Shown: positions 6,767-15,973 of the stretch, one piece after another
How the letters are laid out: each line of letters starts with the position of its first letter
How positions within the stretch are numbered: position 1 is the first letter of the stretch
Source: Multivorans sp965232105
GTDB lineage: Bacteria; Acidobacteriota; Thermoanaerobaculia; Multivoradales; Multivoraceae
NCBI GenBank assembly: GCA_965232105.1
Contig: OZ246956.1
Coordinates: forward strand, 1,798,001-1,862,000
Direction of reading: 5' to 3'
Length of the DNA: 64,000 nt
Program-made: the position numbers and the translations under genes
The notes under the pieces: generated by a model
What the model saw: only the letters and a program-made list of their open reading frames with translations
The model's database searches: none
Told to the model about the DNA's origin: nothing

Positions 6767-7992
6767 TGGTCGATCACCTGACGCACGTAGGCGCGCTTCT
6801 CGATGTAGCTGCCCGGGTAGAAGCTGCGCTTGAAGCCGTAGATGATCACGTTGCGGAGGTCCTCCCGGGACAGGTTGAAGGCCTCGCAGGCGGAGGCGAT
6901 CTCCTTGGTCACGGTGGTGCGGGACATCAGCCGGTTGTCAGTGCACAGCGTGACCGAGAGGCGGTCTCGGATCATTCGGCCGAAGGGGTGATCGGCGAAC
7001 CTCTGCAGATGCTGAATGCTCTGGAGATTCGAGGTGATGCAGACCTCGAGAGTGATGCGACGGTCACTGATGTACTGAGCGAGGTTGTGGATGTAGCGCT
7101 CGGGATCCCTGGCCGCGGCCGAGTTGGGGTTGTCGCGCCGGAGGCGGTCCGCGGCGTAGAGATGGGTGCCGTGACCGATCCGGTCGGCGCCGAGCAGAGT
7201 GATTGCCTGGTAGATGCTCTCCGGACCGTAGGCCTCGCCGGCGTGGACCGTCTTCATCAGGAAGTTCTGCTGCGCGAACAGGTAGGCATCGCGGTGCAGT
7301 GAAGCTGGATTGCCGGCTTCGGCCCCGGCCAGGTCGAACGCCACGACCGGTAGTCCGAGCCGGTCGCGGGCCTCGACCACGGCGCGGGCAAGGGACAGCG
7401 ACGCCGCGGCGTGGATCTCCGGCTGGGTGAAGCCCTGGAGGGCCGAGTGGAGCCCGCGGTAGTAGGGGCTGTGAGCGGGACCGAACATGCGCAGCGCGCA
7501 GGCGATGATCCCGTACCGAAAGGGCGGTTGGGCGCCGCTCCTGACGCCGTCGGTGGCCTCGTGCCCCTTGCGCACGCGGTCCAGACCGCGGTCGACGGCG
7601 GCGAGCACGCCGGCGATGTCCAGGTCGGGGCCGGTGTGGAGCTGCGGCGCCAGCCGCACCTCGACGTAGCAGACGCCCTCGGCCAGGTTGTCGGCGCCGA
7701 GTTCGTATGCGGCCCGCTCCAGGGCCTCGGCGGTGCACAACGCCGGAGCGGTGTAGGAGAACGTCCGCAGGTAGTCCTCCAGGTCGTCGTAGGTCTCCTT
7801 GAACACGAGTTCGAGGAGACCTTCGGGCGTCTGCGATGGCAGTTCGAGCCCTGCGTCGCGGGCCAGCTCGATCAGGGTATCGAGGCGAAGCGACCCGTCC
7901 AGATGGACGTGGAGATCGGTCTTCGGCAGCTTGCCGATCAGGTCCGCCGAGGGGACGGGTTCGTGGGGGTCGGTATGATGCGCAGTCTGCAT
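6733..7992 (-). CDS. add: Adenosine deaminase family protein
   Basis: Zinc-dependent deaminase converting adenosine (or a related purine) to inosine in purine salvage. Visible family motifs in order: HVHLDGS at residues 28-34 (two zinc His), MKTVHAGEAYGPESI (zinc His and catalytic Glu), DRIGHGTHL (catalytic His), and VTLCTDNRLMS, which corresponds to the SLNTDDP zinc/base site and has the TDNRLMS form known from actinobacterial Add. The product has 419 residues, longer than the roughly 340 of the E. coli enzyme and closer to the long bacterial subfamily. The ATG at 7992 begins just before the conserved N-terminus. Divergent from the oxidoreductase at 8047, with a 54-base shared upstream region. 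Confidence 0.9.
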   Translation of the reverse strand: MQTAHHTDPHEPVPSADLIGKLPKTDLHVHLDGSLRLDTLIELARDAGLELPSQTPEGLLELVFKETYDDLEDYLRTFSYTAPALCTAEALERAAYELGADNLAEGVCYVEVRLAPQLHTGPDLDIAGVLAAVDRGLDRVRKGHEATDGVRSGAQPPFRYGIIACALRMFGPAHSPYYRGLHSALQGFTQPEIHAAASLSLARAVVEARDRLGLPVVAFDLAGAEAGNPASLHRDAYLFAQQNFLMKTVHAGEAYGPESIYQAITLLGADRIGHGTHLYAADRLRRDNPNSAAARDPERYIHNLAQYISDRRITLEVCITSNLQSIQHLQRFADHPFGRMIRDRLSVTLCTDNRLMSRTTVTKEIASACEAFNLSREDLRNVIIYGFKRSFYPGSYIEKRAYVRQVIDHYDAVIRAETG

Positions 7993-8046
7993 AGCGCAGT
8001 GTACAGGCACCCTTGTGGATTGGCGACTTCGGTCAGGAGCTAGACG

Positions 8047-9417
<1,371 letters not shown>

Positions 9418-9433
9418 TTCGCGGCCAAGCCAG

Positions 9434-10336
9434 GTGACTTCGCTCGAAGACCGCCGGCTCGGCGCCACGACAATCCTCTTCGGCGAAGGCGGGGGCAAGT
9501 ACCCCGACAACAACGCCCTGCTGGTGGAAGGCGCCGGGTCGACGATGCTGATCGACCCCTCGCTCGGCGTTCGGGCGCGCGGCCGGAGCGCCCTGCCGGG
9601 CGTCGACCTCGTGCTGCTCAGCCACTGCCACGAAGACCACACCGCGGCGCTGCCTCTGTTTCGGGACGCGCCGGTCCACGTCCACGAGGAGGACTTGCCG
9701 GGGCTGCTCGACTTCGACGGCTTCCTGGACATCTTCGGCGTCGAGCCCGCGCGCCGCGAGGAGTACGGCCGGTACCTGCGGGAGACTTTCTTCTACGAGC
9801 CACGGCCGGACGCCGTGCCCTTTCGCGACGGGGATCTGTTCGACCTCGGCGGCGGCGTCTCGGTGCGGGTGATTCACACCCCGGGCCACACGCGCGGCCA
9901 CTGCTGTCTGCTGATCGAGCCGGACGACATCCTGTTTCTCGCCGACATCGATCTGAGCGGCTTCGGCCCGTACTACGGGGACGGATGGTCCGACCTCGAA
10001 GCGTTCGAACGCTCGCTCGAACAGGTGCGGGGCATTCAGGCGGCGCACTACCTCTCCGGCCACCACATCGGCCTGCTCGACGACCGGGCAGCCTTCCTGG
10101 GCCGCCTCGACCGGTACGTCGAACGGATCGCCGATCGCGAGGGGCGTCTGCTCGAGTACCTGGAGCAACCGCGGACGATGGACGACATCGTCGCTCACCG
10201 CTTCGTCTACCGACCACGCGATCAGGGCGAGGGCATCGCGAAGGCCGAACGGCGCAGTGTGCAGCTCCACCTCGACCGGCTCGAGCGCGCCGGCCGGGTC
10301 GAGCGGGCGGGGGAGACGTACCGGACGCTGGGTTAG
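9434..10336 (+). CDS. Metallo-beta-lactamase-fold hydrolase
   Basis: MBL-fold metallohydrolase of 300 residues. The metal motif HCHEDH (HxHxDH form) is near residue 59, a further His lies in VIHTPGHTRGHCC, an Asp in LFLADIDLSGFG, and the last His in YLSGHHIG. The C-terminal 90 residues (DDIVAHRFVYRP, AERRSVQLHLDRLERAGRVE) form a helical/winged-helix tail seen in a subgroup that includes LACTB2-like and CPSF-like nucleases and glyoxalase-II-like proteins; which one applies cannot be told. The GTG at 9434 is chosen because it begins the conserved core and does not overlap the upstream gene; upstream codons read as a shadow of that gene. Confidence 0.85.
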   Translation: MTSLEDRRLGATTILFGEGGGKYPDNNALLVEGAGSTMLIDPSLGVRARGRSALPGVDLVLLSHCHEDHTAALPLFRDAPVHVHEEDLPGLLDFDGFLDIFGVEPARREEYGRYLRETFFYEPRPDAVPFRDGDLFDLGGGVSVRVIHTPGHTRGHCCLLIEPDDILFLADIDLSGFGPYYGDGWSDLEAFERSLEQVRGIQAAHYLSGHHIGLLDDRAAFLGRLDRYVERIADREGRLLEYLEQPRTMDDIVAHRFVYRPRDQGEGIAKAERRSVQLHLDRLERAGRVERAGETYRTLG

Positions 10337-10369
10337 CATGCCGGAGCCGGAGCATCGCCGAGGAGGCCG

Positions 10370-10966
10370 ATGACCGTGCCGGAACAGGAGGTTGGATTGT
10401 CCGTCAAGACGTTGGCTCGGAGTGTCGCCTGGGCTTCGGTACTCATCGTGGCGCTGCTTGCCGTGGCTCCGTCCGCGGTCGCTCAGGACGCGGAGTCAGT
10501 CGACCATCTGCTCGAGCCCGACACGATTCACCCCGCGACCGCGGACCAGTTCCGTGCCGTGCTGGAACACCACCGGGGCAAGGTCGTCGTCGTGAACTAC
10601 TGGGCCACCTGGTGCATCCCCTGTCTGCAGGAGCTGCCGGAACTCGACCTCCTGCAGGAACGCTATGGCGAACGCGGCCTCGTCGTCCTCGCCATCTCGA
10701 TGGACGATCCGGACAAGCTGGAGGACCGGGTCAAGCCGTTCTTCGCCAAACGGGCGCCGGGGCTCGTCTCCTACCTGGCCAGCGCCGGCGAGGACGACTC
10801 GGTGGAGTTCGTCACTTCCTTCGATCCCGAGTGGCCGGGAGCGCTTCCTACGACGATGTTCTTCGATCGCGGCGGCGAGTTGGCCAACATCCACCTTGGA
10901 CGCATGCTGTACGCGGAGTTCGAGGAGGCCGTGCTGGAGATGCTCGAAGCCGACGAGGGCTCCTGA
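10370..10966 (+). CDS. TlpA-like thioredoxin-fold protein, exported
   Basis: Periplasmic thiol-disulfide oxidoreductase of the TlpA/ResA group. A signal peptide (LARSVAWASVLIVALLAVAPSA, cleavage after AVA) is followed by the redox site WATWCIPC within KVVVVNYWATWCIPCLQELP, and LVVLAISMDD, ALPTTMFFDRGG with the cis-Pro (LPTT). Two starts are possible: ATG at 10370 with AGGAGG only 3 bases away, and TTG at 10397 with AGGAGGT at 10386-10392; the second places the signal peptide closer to the N-terminus. Likely role is reducing or isomerising disulfides in exported proteins. Confidence 0.88.
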   Translation: MTVPEQEVGLSVKTLARSVAWASVLIVALLAVAPSAVAQDAESVDHLLEPDTIHPATADQFRAVLEHHRGKVVVVNYWATWCIPCLQELPELDLLQERYGERGLVVLAISMDDPDKLEDRVKPFFAKRAPGLVSYLASAGEDDSVEFVTSFDPEWPGALPTTMFFDRGGELANIHLGRMLYAEFEEAVLEMLEADEGS

Positions 10967-11018
10967 CCGGATCGAGCGGACCCGCGAGGAGCAGGACCGC
11001 CACACTGTCGAGCACGAC

Positions 11019-11945
11019 ATGAGGTCCCACAACGCACTCGCCGAACCGGCCGTCGACCGGCGGTCCGAACGGCGCGGCGACGCGGACTGGCTTGCCGGGC
11101 GTCTCGCCGACCCCGGGAGTCTGCTGACGGTCGTGTGGCGGGAGCGCAGCCTGGTCCTCGAGGCGCATGGCGAACGCGCGCCGGCGCCCGGGACGGTGCC
11201 GGTGACCGTCGCTTCGACGCTGGTCGAGCAGACGGAGGAGCTCGTCTACCTGGGCGACGCGCGCGGCCGGAGCTACTTCTCGGTCGACCTCTCGGATCGG
11301 GACGATCCGCTCTCGGGACCCTTGCGGGGGGCCGGCCGGCTGGTCGAGCTGCGGCAGGTCGGCGCCGCGATGAGCGGCGCCGACGGCAACCTCCTCGCCT
11401 ATGCCCGTGCGATGGCCACGTGGCATCAGCGCCACCGCTTCTGCGGCCGCTGCGGCGGTTCGACGACAAGCCGGAACGCGGGTCACTTGCGCGTGTGTAC
11501 AGGCTGTGGCGCCGAGCACTTCCCGCGCACGGATCCCGCCGTGATCATGCTGGTGCACACAACGGGCGACGACAACTCGTGCCTCCTCGGGCGCCAGGCG
11601 ACCTGGCCGCCCGGGATGTTCTCGGCCCTGGCCGGTTTCGTCGAGCCCGGAGAGAGCCTGGAGAGCGCCGTGGCGCGCGAAGTCCAGGAGGAGACGGGCA
11701 TCGGCGTCGACACGGTGGAGTACCACTCTTCCCAGCCGTGGCCCTTCCCGACGTCGATCATGCTGGGCTTCTACGCCACGTCCCCCGGCGGCGACGTGCG
11801 GGTTGACACCGAGGAGCTCGAGCACGCGGTCTGGGTGCGGCGTTCCGAACTCGAGTACGCGCTCAGGGCCCGCGAGGTTCGGCTGCCGCCGCCGTTCTCG
11901 ATCGCCCGTCGCCTGATCGACGACTGGCTGCGCGACGAGCGCTGA
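11019..11945 (+). CDS. nudC: NADH pyrophosphatase NudC (Nudix)
   Basis: Hydrolyses NAD(H) and NAD-capped RNA 5' ends to NMN(H). Domains seen in 308 residues: a divergent N-terminal domain; a zinc ribbon with Cys 142, 145, 160 and 163 (FCGRCGG and CTGCG); the Nudix box GFVEPGESLESAVAREVQEE at residues 206-225; and the NudC signature SQPWPFP at 238-244, which distinguishes NADH pyrophosphatases from other Nudix enzymes. The ATG at 11019 is the first clear start after the tlpA-like gene. Followed by moaA after 24 bases on the same strand. Confidence 0.94.
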   Translation: MRSHNALAEPAVDRRSERRGDADWLAGRLADPGSLLTVVWRERSLVLEAHGERAPAPGTVPVTVASTLVEQTEELVYLGDARGRSYFSVDLSDRDDPLSGPLRGAGRLVELRQVGAAMSGADGNLLAYARAMATWHQRHRFCGRCGGSTTSRNAGHLRVCTGCGAEHFPRTDPAVIMLVHTTGDDNSCLLGRQATWPPGMFSALAGFVEPGESLESAVAREVQEETGIGVDTVEYHSSQPWPFPTSIMLGFYATSPGGDVRVDTEELEHAVWVRRSELEYALRAREVRLPPPFSIARRLIDDWLRDER

Positions 11946-11969
11946 ACCGTCGCGTACCATTGTGAGTCC

Positions 11970-13016
11970 ATGACCCTGGACTCCACGAACGGCGCTTCCG
12001 GCAACCAGCCGCTCGACCGCCTCGGCCGGCCGATCCGCGATCTGCGCATCTCGGTCATCGACCGCTGCAATTTCCGCTGCACCTTCTGCATGCCGGCGGA
12101 CCGCGAGTACAAGTTTCTGCCCAGACAGCAGTTGATGACCTTCGAGGAGATCGAACGCCTGGTGCGGTTGTTCGTCCAGCTCGGCGTCCGCAAGCTGCGA
12201 CTGACCGGGGGTGAGCCCCTCCTGCGGCGTGACATTGAGGAACTCGTTCGGATTCTGGCCGCCGTGCCCGGAGTCGAGGACCTGGCGCTGACCACGAACG
12301 GCGCCCTGCTCGGCGCCAAGGCGCGGGCACTCGCCGACGTCGGCCTCAACCGGGTCACGGTCAGCGTCGAGTCGCTGCAGGCCGACGTCTTCGGCCGCGT
12401 GACCGGCCTTGGCCACAGCATAGGCGAGGTGCTCGACGGCATCGACGCCGCGGCGGCCGCTGGTCTCGGCCCGATCAAGATCAACACCGTGGTCATGAAG
12501 GGCACCAACGAGGACGAGATCGCCGACATCGCCGGCTACTTCAAGGAGCGCGGCCACATCGTCCGCTTCATCGAGTTCATGGACGTCGGCACGGTGAACG
12601 ACTGGAGCCTCGACCGTGTCGTCACCGCCTCCGAGATCACCGGTCGGATCGCCGAACGCTGGCCCCTCGAGCCAGTCGATCGGGCCCAGGCGAGCGACGT
12701 CGCCGAACGCTTCCGTTACCTCGACGACGGCGTCGAGTTCGGCGTCATTCCCTCGATCAGCCGCCCCTTCTGCGGCGACTGCGCCCGCGCTCGCCTCTCC
12801 TCCGACGGCCGCCTCTACACCTGCCTCTTCGCCGACACCGGCCCGTCGCTCAGGGACCGCCTCCGTGCCGGCGCCACGGACGACGAACTTCTCGCCTTCC
12901 TCGCCGGTCACTGGCGCCAGCGCGAGGACCGTTACTCCGAGATCCGCGCCGAACGCCTCCGCGCCGGCCTGCAGCCGGCAGCGGAACGCGTCGAGATGTT
13001 CCGCATCGGCGGCTGA
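11970..13016 (+). CDS. moaA: GTP 3',8-cyclase MoaA
   Basis: Radical-SAM enzyme for the first step of molybdenum cofactor synthesis, GTP to 3',8-cyclo-GTP. The N-terminal cluster motif CNFRCTFC places Cys at 33, 37 and 40 (CxxxCxxC). KLRLTGGEPLLR is the SAM-binding GGE-type motif. The second, C-terminal cluster uses FCGDCARARLSSDGRLYTC, and the protein ends in the invariant Gly-Gly needed for catalysis (MFRIGG). Length 348 is normal. No other moa gene is adjacent. Confidence 0.97.
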   Translation: MTLDSTNGASGNQPLDRLGRPIRDLRISVIDRCNFRCTFCMPADREYKFLPRQQLMTFEEIERLVRLFVQLGVRKLRLTGGEPLLRRDIEELVRILAAVPGVEDLALTTNGALLGAKARALADVGLNRVTVSVESLQADVFGRVTGLGHSIGEVLDGIDAAAAAGLGPIKINTVVMKGTNEDEIADIAGYFKERGHIVRFIEFMDVGTVNDWSLDRVVTASEITGRIAERWPLEPVDRAQASDVAERFRYLDDGVEFGVIPSISRPFCGDCARARLSSDGRLYTCLFADTGPSLRDRLRAGATDDELLAFLAGHWRQREDRYSEIRAERLRAGLQPAAERVEMFRIGG

Positions 13017-13363
13017 GCGTCGTCGGCGCGGCTGCGGTCGCGGCGCGGAGACGGAAGGTCGTCGGACGCACCCGCCTGCCTGGTCGGGCTCAGGGGGAGG
13101 GGTCCCAGGTGCCGTTCGCGCTTGGTCGGAAGGCGGTGGGGGGTGCGCTCACTGCACTCCGCTCGCTCCGGTTGGTCGTTGGTAGTTGAAGTGGCGCAGG
13201 AAGTCACTCGCTCCGAGCCACCTGGGCCCCCTCCCCCTGAGCCCTGGGCAGGCTGGACGGTGTCGGGCCTCCACTGGGTGCGCCGGCGTCCCCGCCGGCT
13301 TTCAGAGAAGCACTGCGCGAGGTGCCAGCCTCGCTGCCGAAGCCACTGTTAGGCTCCAACCAG
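13017..13363. other. Intergenic region with MITE-like copy A and a palindrome
   Basis: A 347-base gap without a supportable gene. It is mostly occupied by the repeat at 13074-13256. At 13274-13312 lies a segment (GGGTGCGCCGGCG then CCGCCGGCTTTCAGAGAA) that is the reverse complement of the repeat found at 1580-1618. Nothing else recognisable is seen. Confidence 0.7.
13074..13256 (+). mobile_element. MITE-like element, copy A
   Basis: About 183 bases with imperfect terminal inverted repeats of about 37 bases (13074-13110 against 13219-13256; core GGGCTCAGGGGGAGGGG / CCCCCTCCCCCTGAGCCC). It encodes nothing. The same sequence, about 90% identical by eye, is present in inverse orientation at 14590-14779. 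The structure, size and lack of coding capacity suit a miniature inverted-repeat element mobilised in trans; no transposase with matching ends is in the window and no target-site duplication is clear. Confidence 0.6.
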
Positions 13364-13630
13364 ATGACGACCTTCGACACGCTTGCGGCTGCCCGGACTC
13401 TCGAAGGTGCCGGCATGGATCCGGCGCAAGCCGCGGCGGTGACCGAGACGATACGGTCCGCCGCCACGGAGGGGGTGGCGACTCGATCGGACTTGGCCAA
13501 TCTGCGCGGCGACCTGGCCGAGTTGCGAGGCGAGCTAGGCGCTATGGAGGCACGTCTCACCTGGCGCATGGTGCTGGTTGCCGGCGCAGTCACGGCCTTG
13601 GTTGCCGGTCTGGATCGCCTGCTGGCCTAA
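13364..13630 (+). CDS. DUF1640-like small coiled-coil membrane protein
   Basis: An 88-residue protein resembling bacterial DUF1640 (CCDC90/MCUR1-like) proteins: an N-terminal FDTLAAARTLEGAGMDPAQA segment, a coiled coil with LRGDLAELRGELGAMEARL, and one C-terminal membrane helix (WRMVLVAGAVTALVAG). Function unknown. ATG 13364 matches the family's N-terminus. It and the nuclease-like gene after it are enclosed by two inverted MITE-like copies. Confidence 0.75.
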   Translation: MTTFDTLAAARTLEGAGMDPAQAAAVTETIRSAATEGVATRSDLANLRGDLAELRGELGAMEARLTWRMVLVAGAVTALVAGLDRLLA

Positions 13631-13676
13631 GTAGACGCCGGACCTCTCTCTTGAGTGAGAAACGGTTGACGGTCCC

Positions 13677-14513
13677 ATGAAACCGGACGAATGCGTCCGT
13701 GTGGGCACTTGGAACGTGTGGTGGGCGAAGCCTGGCCTGAAGAGGGCGAAACCCATTCGGAACATCCTCAGCGCTCCGGACTGCGATGTCCTCTGCGTCA
13801 CTGAGGGCGATGCTGGCATCCTCCCGAAGGACGGCCATGTCATCGACGCCGGTACGGATTGGGGCTATCCGCTACCTAAGGCCAGTCCGGGCCGGAGAAA
13901 GGTCCTGCTCTGGAGCAAGCGGCCGTGGACGCCGGTGTTCGACAGGCTGCAACATGAACTACCGGGCGGCAGATTGGTTGCGGGTGTCACGGAGACGCCA
14001 ATCGGCAAGGTGACGGTCGTCGGCGCGTGTATCCCGTGGCGCGATGCGCATGTGAACAGCGGTCGACGAGATCGGGAGCGGTGGCAGGACCACTTGGTTT
14101 GGTTGACTGGCTTTGAACGGTTGGCCTACGCCAAGGCACGATGGAGGACAGTCGTTCTGGGCGATTTCAACCAGCGGATCCCGAAGGGGAAGTCCGCTCC
14201 CAAGAGGGAGCATGGGGCGCTGGTTCGGGCGTTCGGTTCTCTGAAGTGCTCGACGAAGGGTCAGTTCGTCGAAGCTCCCGCGCCTCTGGTCGCGGACGGC
14301 GATGCAGCTCTGTGGCATGCCGTGCTTCAAGAGCCACCCGGCAACGCGCCGGGTGCCCTCATCGACCACATTGCCCACTCCGAAGATCTGATCGTGCATC
14401 AGCCACTAGCAAAGCCGAAGGGGGTGCGCGGTGTCGGGATCTTCCCGATGAAGCTCGACGGTCTGAGCCTCTCCGATCACACCGGCGTCTGGGTCGACCT
14501 CAAGAAGGTCTGA
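13677..14513 (+). CDS. Endonuclease/exonuclease/phosphatase family protein
   Basis: A 278-residue Mg-dependent phosphoesterase of the EEP (DNase I-like) superfamily. Motifs in order: GTWNVWW (metal/active-site Asn), DVLCVTEGD (metal-binding Glu), VVLGDFNQRIP (Asp and Asn of the GDFN box), ALIDHIAHS, and LSDHTGVWVDL at the C-terminus (catalytic SDH). No signal peptide is visible. It could act on nucleic acids or on a small phosphoester. Its base composition is a little less GC-rich than its neighbours, and it lies between inverted MITE-like copies, which suggests transfer. Confidence 0.85.
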   Translation: MKPDECVRVGTWNVWWAKPGLKRAKPIRNILSAPDCDVLCVTEGDAGILPKDGHVIDAGTDWGYPLPKASPGRRKVLLWSKRPWTPVFDRLQHELPGGRLVAGVTETPIGKVTVVGACIPWRDAHVNSGRRDRERWQDHLVWLTGFERLAYAKARWRTVVLGDFNQRIPKGKSAPKREHGALVRAFGSLKCSTKGQFVEAPAPLVADGDAALWHAVLQEPPGNAPGALIDHIAHSEDLIVHQPLAKPKGVRGVGIFPMKLDGLSLSDHTGVWVDLKKV

Positions 14514-14929
14514 CGATCCGCCCAGACGCCGCATTCTCCGAAGAAAGAGCCGTTCCGCCCGTCCTGGAGCCGCCAGAGCCCGAGGCCGTCCAGCCTGCCC
14601 AGGGGCTCAGGGGGGTGGGGTGCCAGGTGGCTCGGAGCGAGCGACTTCCTGCGCCCCTTCAACCATCGCCGACCAACCGGAGCGAGCGGAGTGCAGTGAG
14701 CGCACCCCCCACCGCCTTCCGACCAAGCGCGAGCGGCACCTGGGACCCCACCCCCCTGAGCCCCGACCAGGCAGGCGGGTGCAACCGACGCCGCCTCGCC
14801 GCCGCCGCTGCGCAGCCGCGCCGCGGCCGTGCCCCCGGCCGATGCTCTATCTGCGGCTGTGGCTCCACTTACGCGGTCGAATTCCGGTACAGTGCCGTGC
14901 ATGTGTGGACGCGTCATTGGGGCGGTGGC
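14514..14929. other. Intergenic region with MITE-like copy B
   Basis: A 416-base gap. The element at 14590-14779 fills the middle. The rest has low-complexity GCCGCC runs (14780-14830) and then the upstream region of fni; no further gene or clear promoter was seen. Confidence 0.65.
14590..14779 (-). mobile_element. MITE-like element, copy B (inverted)
   Basis: Reverse complement of copy A with about 90% identity by eye, including the internal GTGCGCTCACTGCACTCCGC block (here on the minus strand at about 14685-14704). Similarity between the two copies extends a few bases beyond the terminal inverted repeats (to CGGG/GGAC on either side), so the exact ends are uncertain. Together the copies form a 1.7-kb inverted-repeat-bounded segment. 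Confidence 0.6.
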
Positions 14930-15973
14930 GTGAGTACTCGTCCGCTGCTGGCGGCGGCTGAGGGGGAGCGGGACCGCAAGGCGGAGCACATCCGGCTGGC
15001 GCTCGATCGGCGGATGCAGGTGGAGCGCTGTTACTTCGACGACTACCGGTTCGAGCATCGGGCGTTACCGGAGATCGACTTCGGCGATGTGCGGATCGGC
15101 ACGGAGTTTCTCGGGCGCGAACTGAAGGCGCCGTTGCTCATTTCGTGCATGACCGGGGGAACCGGGGTTGCGGAGCAGATCAACCGGCGTCTGGCGGAGG
15201 CGGCCGAGGCCGGCCGGGTCGCCCTGGGAGTCGGGTCGCAGCGCAAGGCGATCGACGATCCGGAGACGGCGGCGACGTTCAGGGTCCGCGAGTTCGCGCC
15301 GAACGTGCCGATCCTGGCCAACCTGGGCGCGGTGCAACTGAACTACGGCTACGGCATTGACGAGTGCCGGGCCGCGGTCGACATGGTCGAGGCGGACGCC
15401 CTCGTGCTGCACCTGAACGCGCTGCAGGAGGCGTTGCAGCCGGAGGGGCAGTTGAACTTCCGGGGGCTGCTGCCGAAGATCGCCCGGGTCGTCGCGGACC
15501 TGGAGGTACCGGTCATCGTCAAGGAAATCGGTTCCGGCATTTCGGCGGCCGTGGGCCGGGAACTCGCCAACGTCGGCGTGCGGATTCTCGACACTGCCGG
15601 CGTTGGCGGCACGAGTTGGGCACGGATCGAGGCGGCGCGTGCCGATGAGTTGGCTCTCGGCGAGCGGTTCGCCGACTGGGGGCTGCCGACGCCGGAGTCG
15701 ATCCGCCAGTTGGCGGAGGTGCCCGGCGTGCGGGTGATCGGCAGCGGTGGCATCCGGTCGGGCATCGACGCGGCGAAGGCGCTGGCGCTCGGGGCCGATA
15801 TCGCCGGCATGGCGTTTCCGTTCCTCGAGGCGGCGAACGCCTCGACCGCAGCCGTCGTGGACCGGGTCGACCGGTTTGCCGACGAGTTGCGGATCTGCAT
15901 GTTCTGCACCGGCGCCGTCGACGTTGCGGCGCTCCGCCGCGCACCTCTGCTCCGGGAGACCGGCGATGGCTGA
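14930..15973 (+). CDS. fni: Isopentenyl-diphosphate delta-isomerase, type 2
   Basis: FMN-dependent isomerase interconverting isopentenyl and dimethylallyl diphosphate, the last step of the mevalonate route. Of 347 residues the recognisable parts are RKAEHIRLAL (N-terminal substrate region), LLISCMTGG, ALGVGSQRKAI, NLGAVQLNYGYG, LHLNALQEALQPEGQLNF, VIVKEIGSGIS, and the glycine-rich flavin sites DTAGVGGTSWARIE and IGSGGIRSG. GTG at 14930 gives the length normal for the family; an in-frame GTG at 14903 is possible. The stop overlaps the start of the HMG-CoA reductase gene by 8 bases, so the two form an operon. Confidence 0.95.
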   Translation: MSTRPLLAAAEGERDRKAEHIRLALDRRMQVERCYFDDYRFEHRALPEIDFGDVRIGTEFLGRELKAPLLISCMTGGTGVAEQINRRLAEAAEAGRVALGVGSQRKAIDDPETAATFRVREFAPNVPILANLGAVQLNYGYGIDECRAAVDMVEADALVLHLNALQEALQPEGQLNFRGLLPKIARVVADLEVPVIVKEIGSGISAAVGRELANVGVRILDTAGVGGTSWARIEAARADELALGERFADWGLPTPESIRQLAEVPGVRVIGSGGIRSGIDAAKALALGADIAGMAFPFLEAANASTAAVVDRVDRFADELRICMFCTGAVDVAALRRAPLLRETGDG

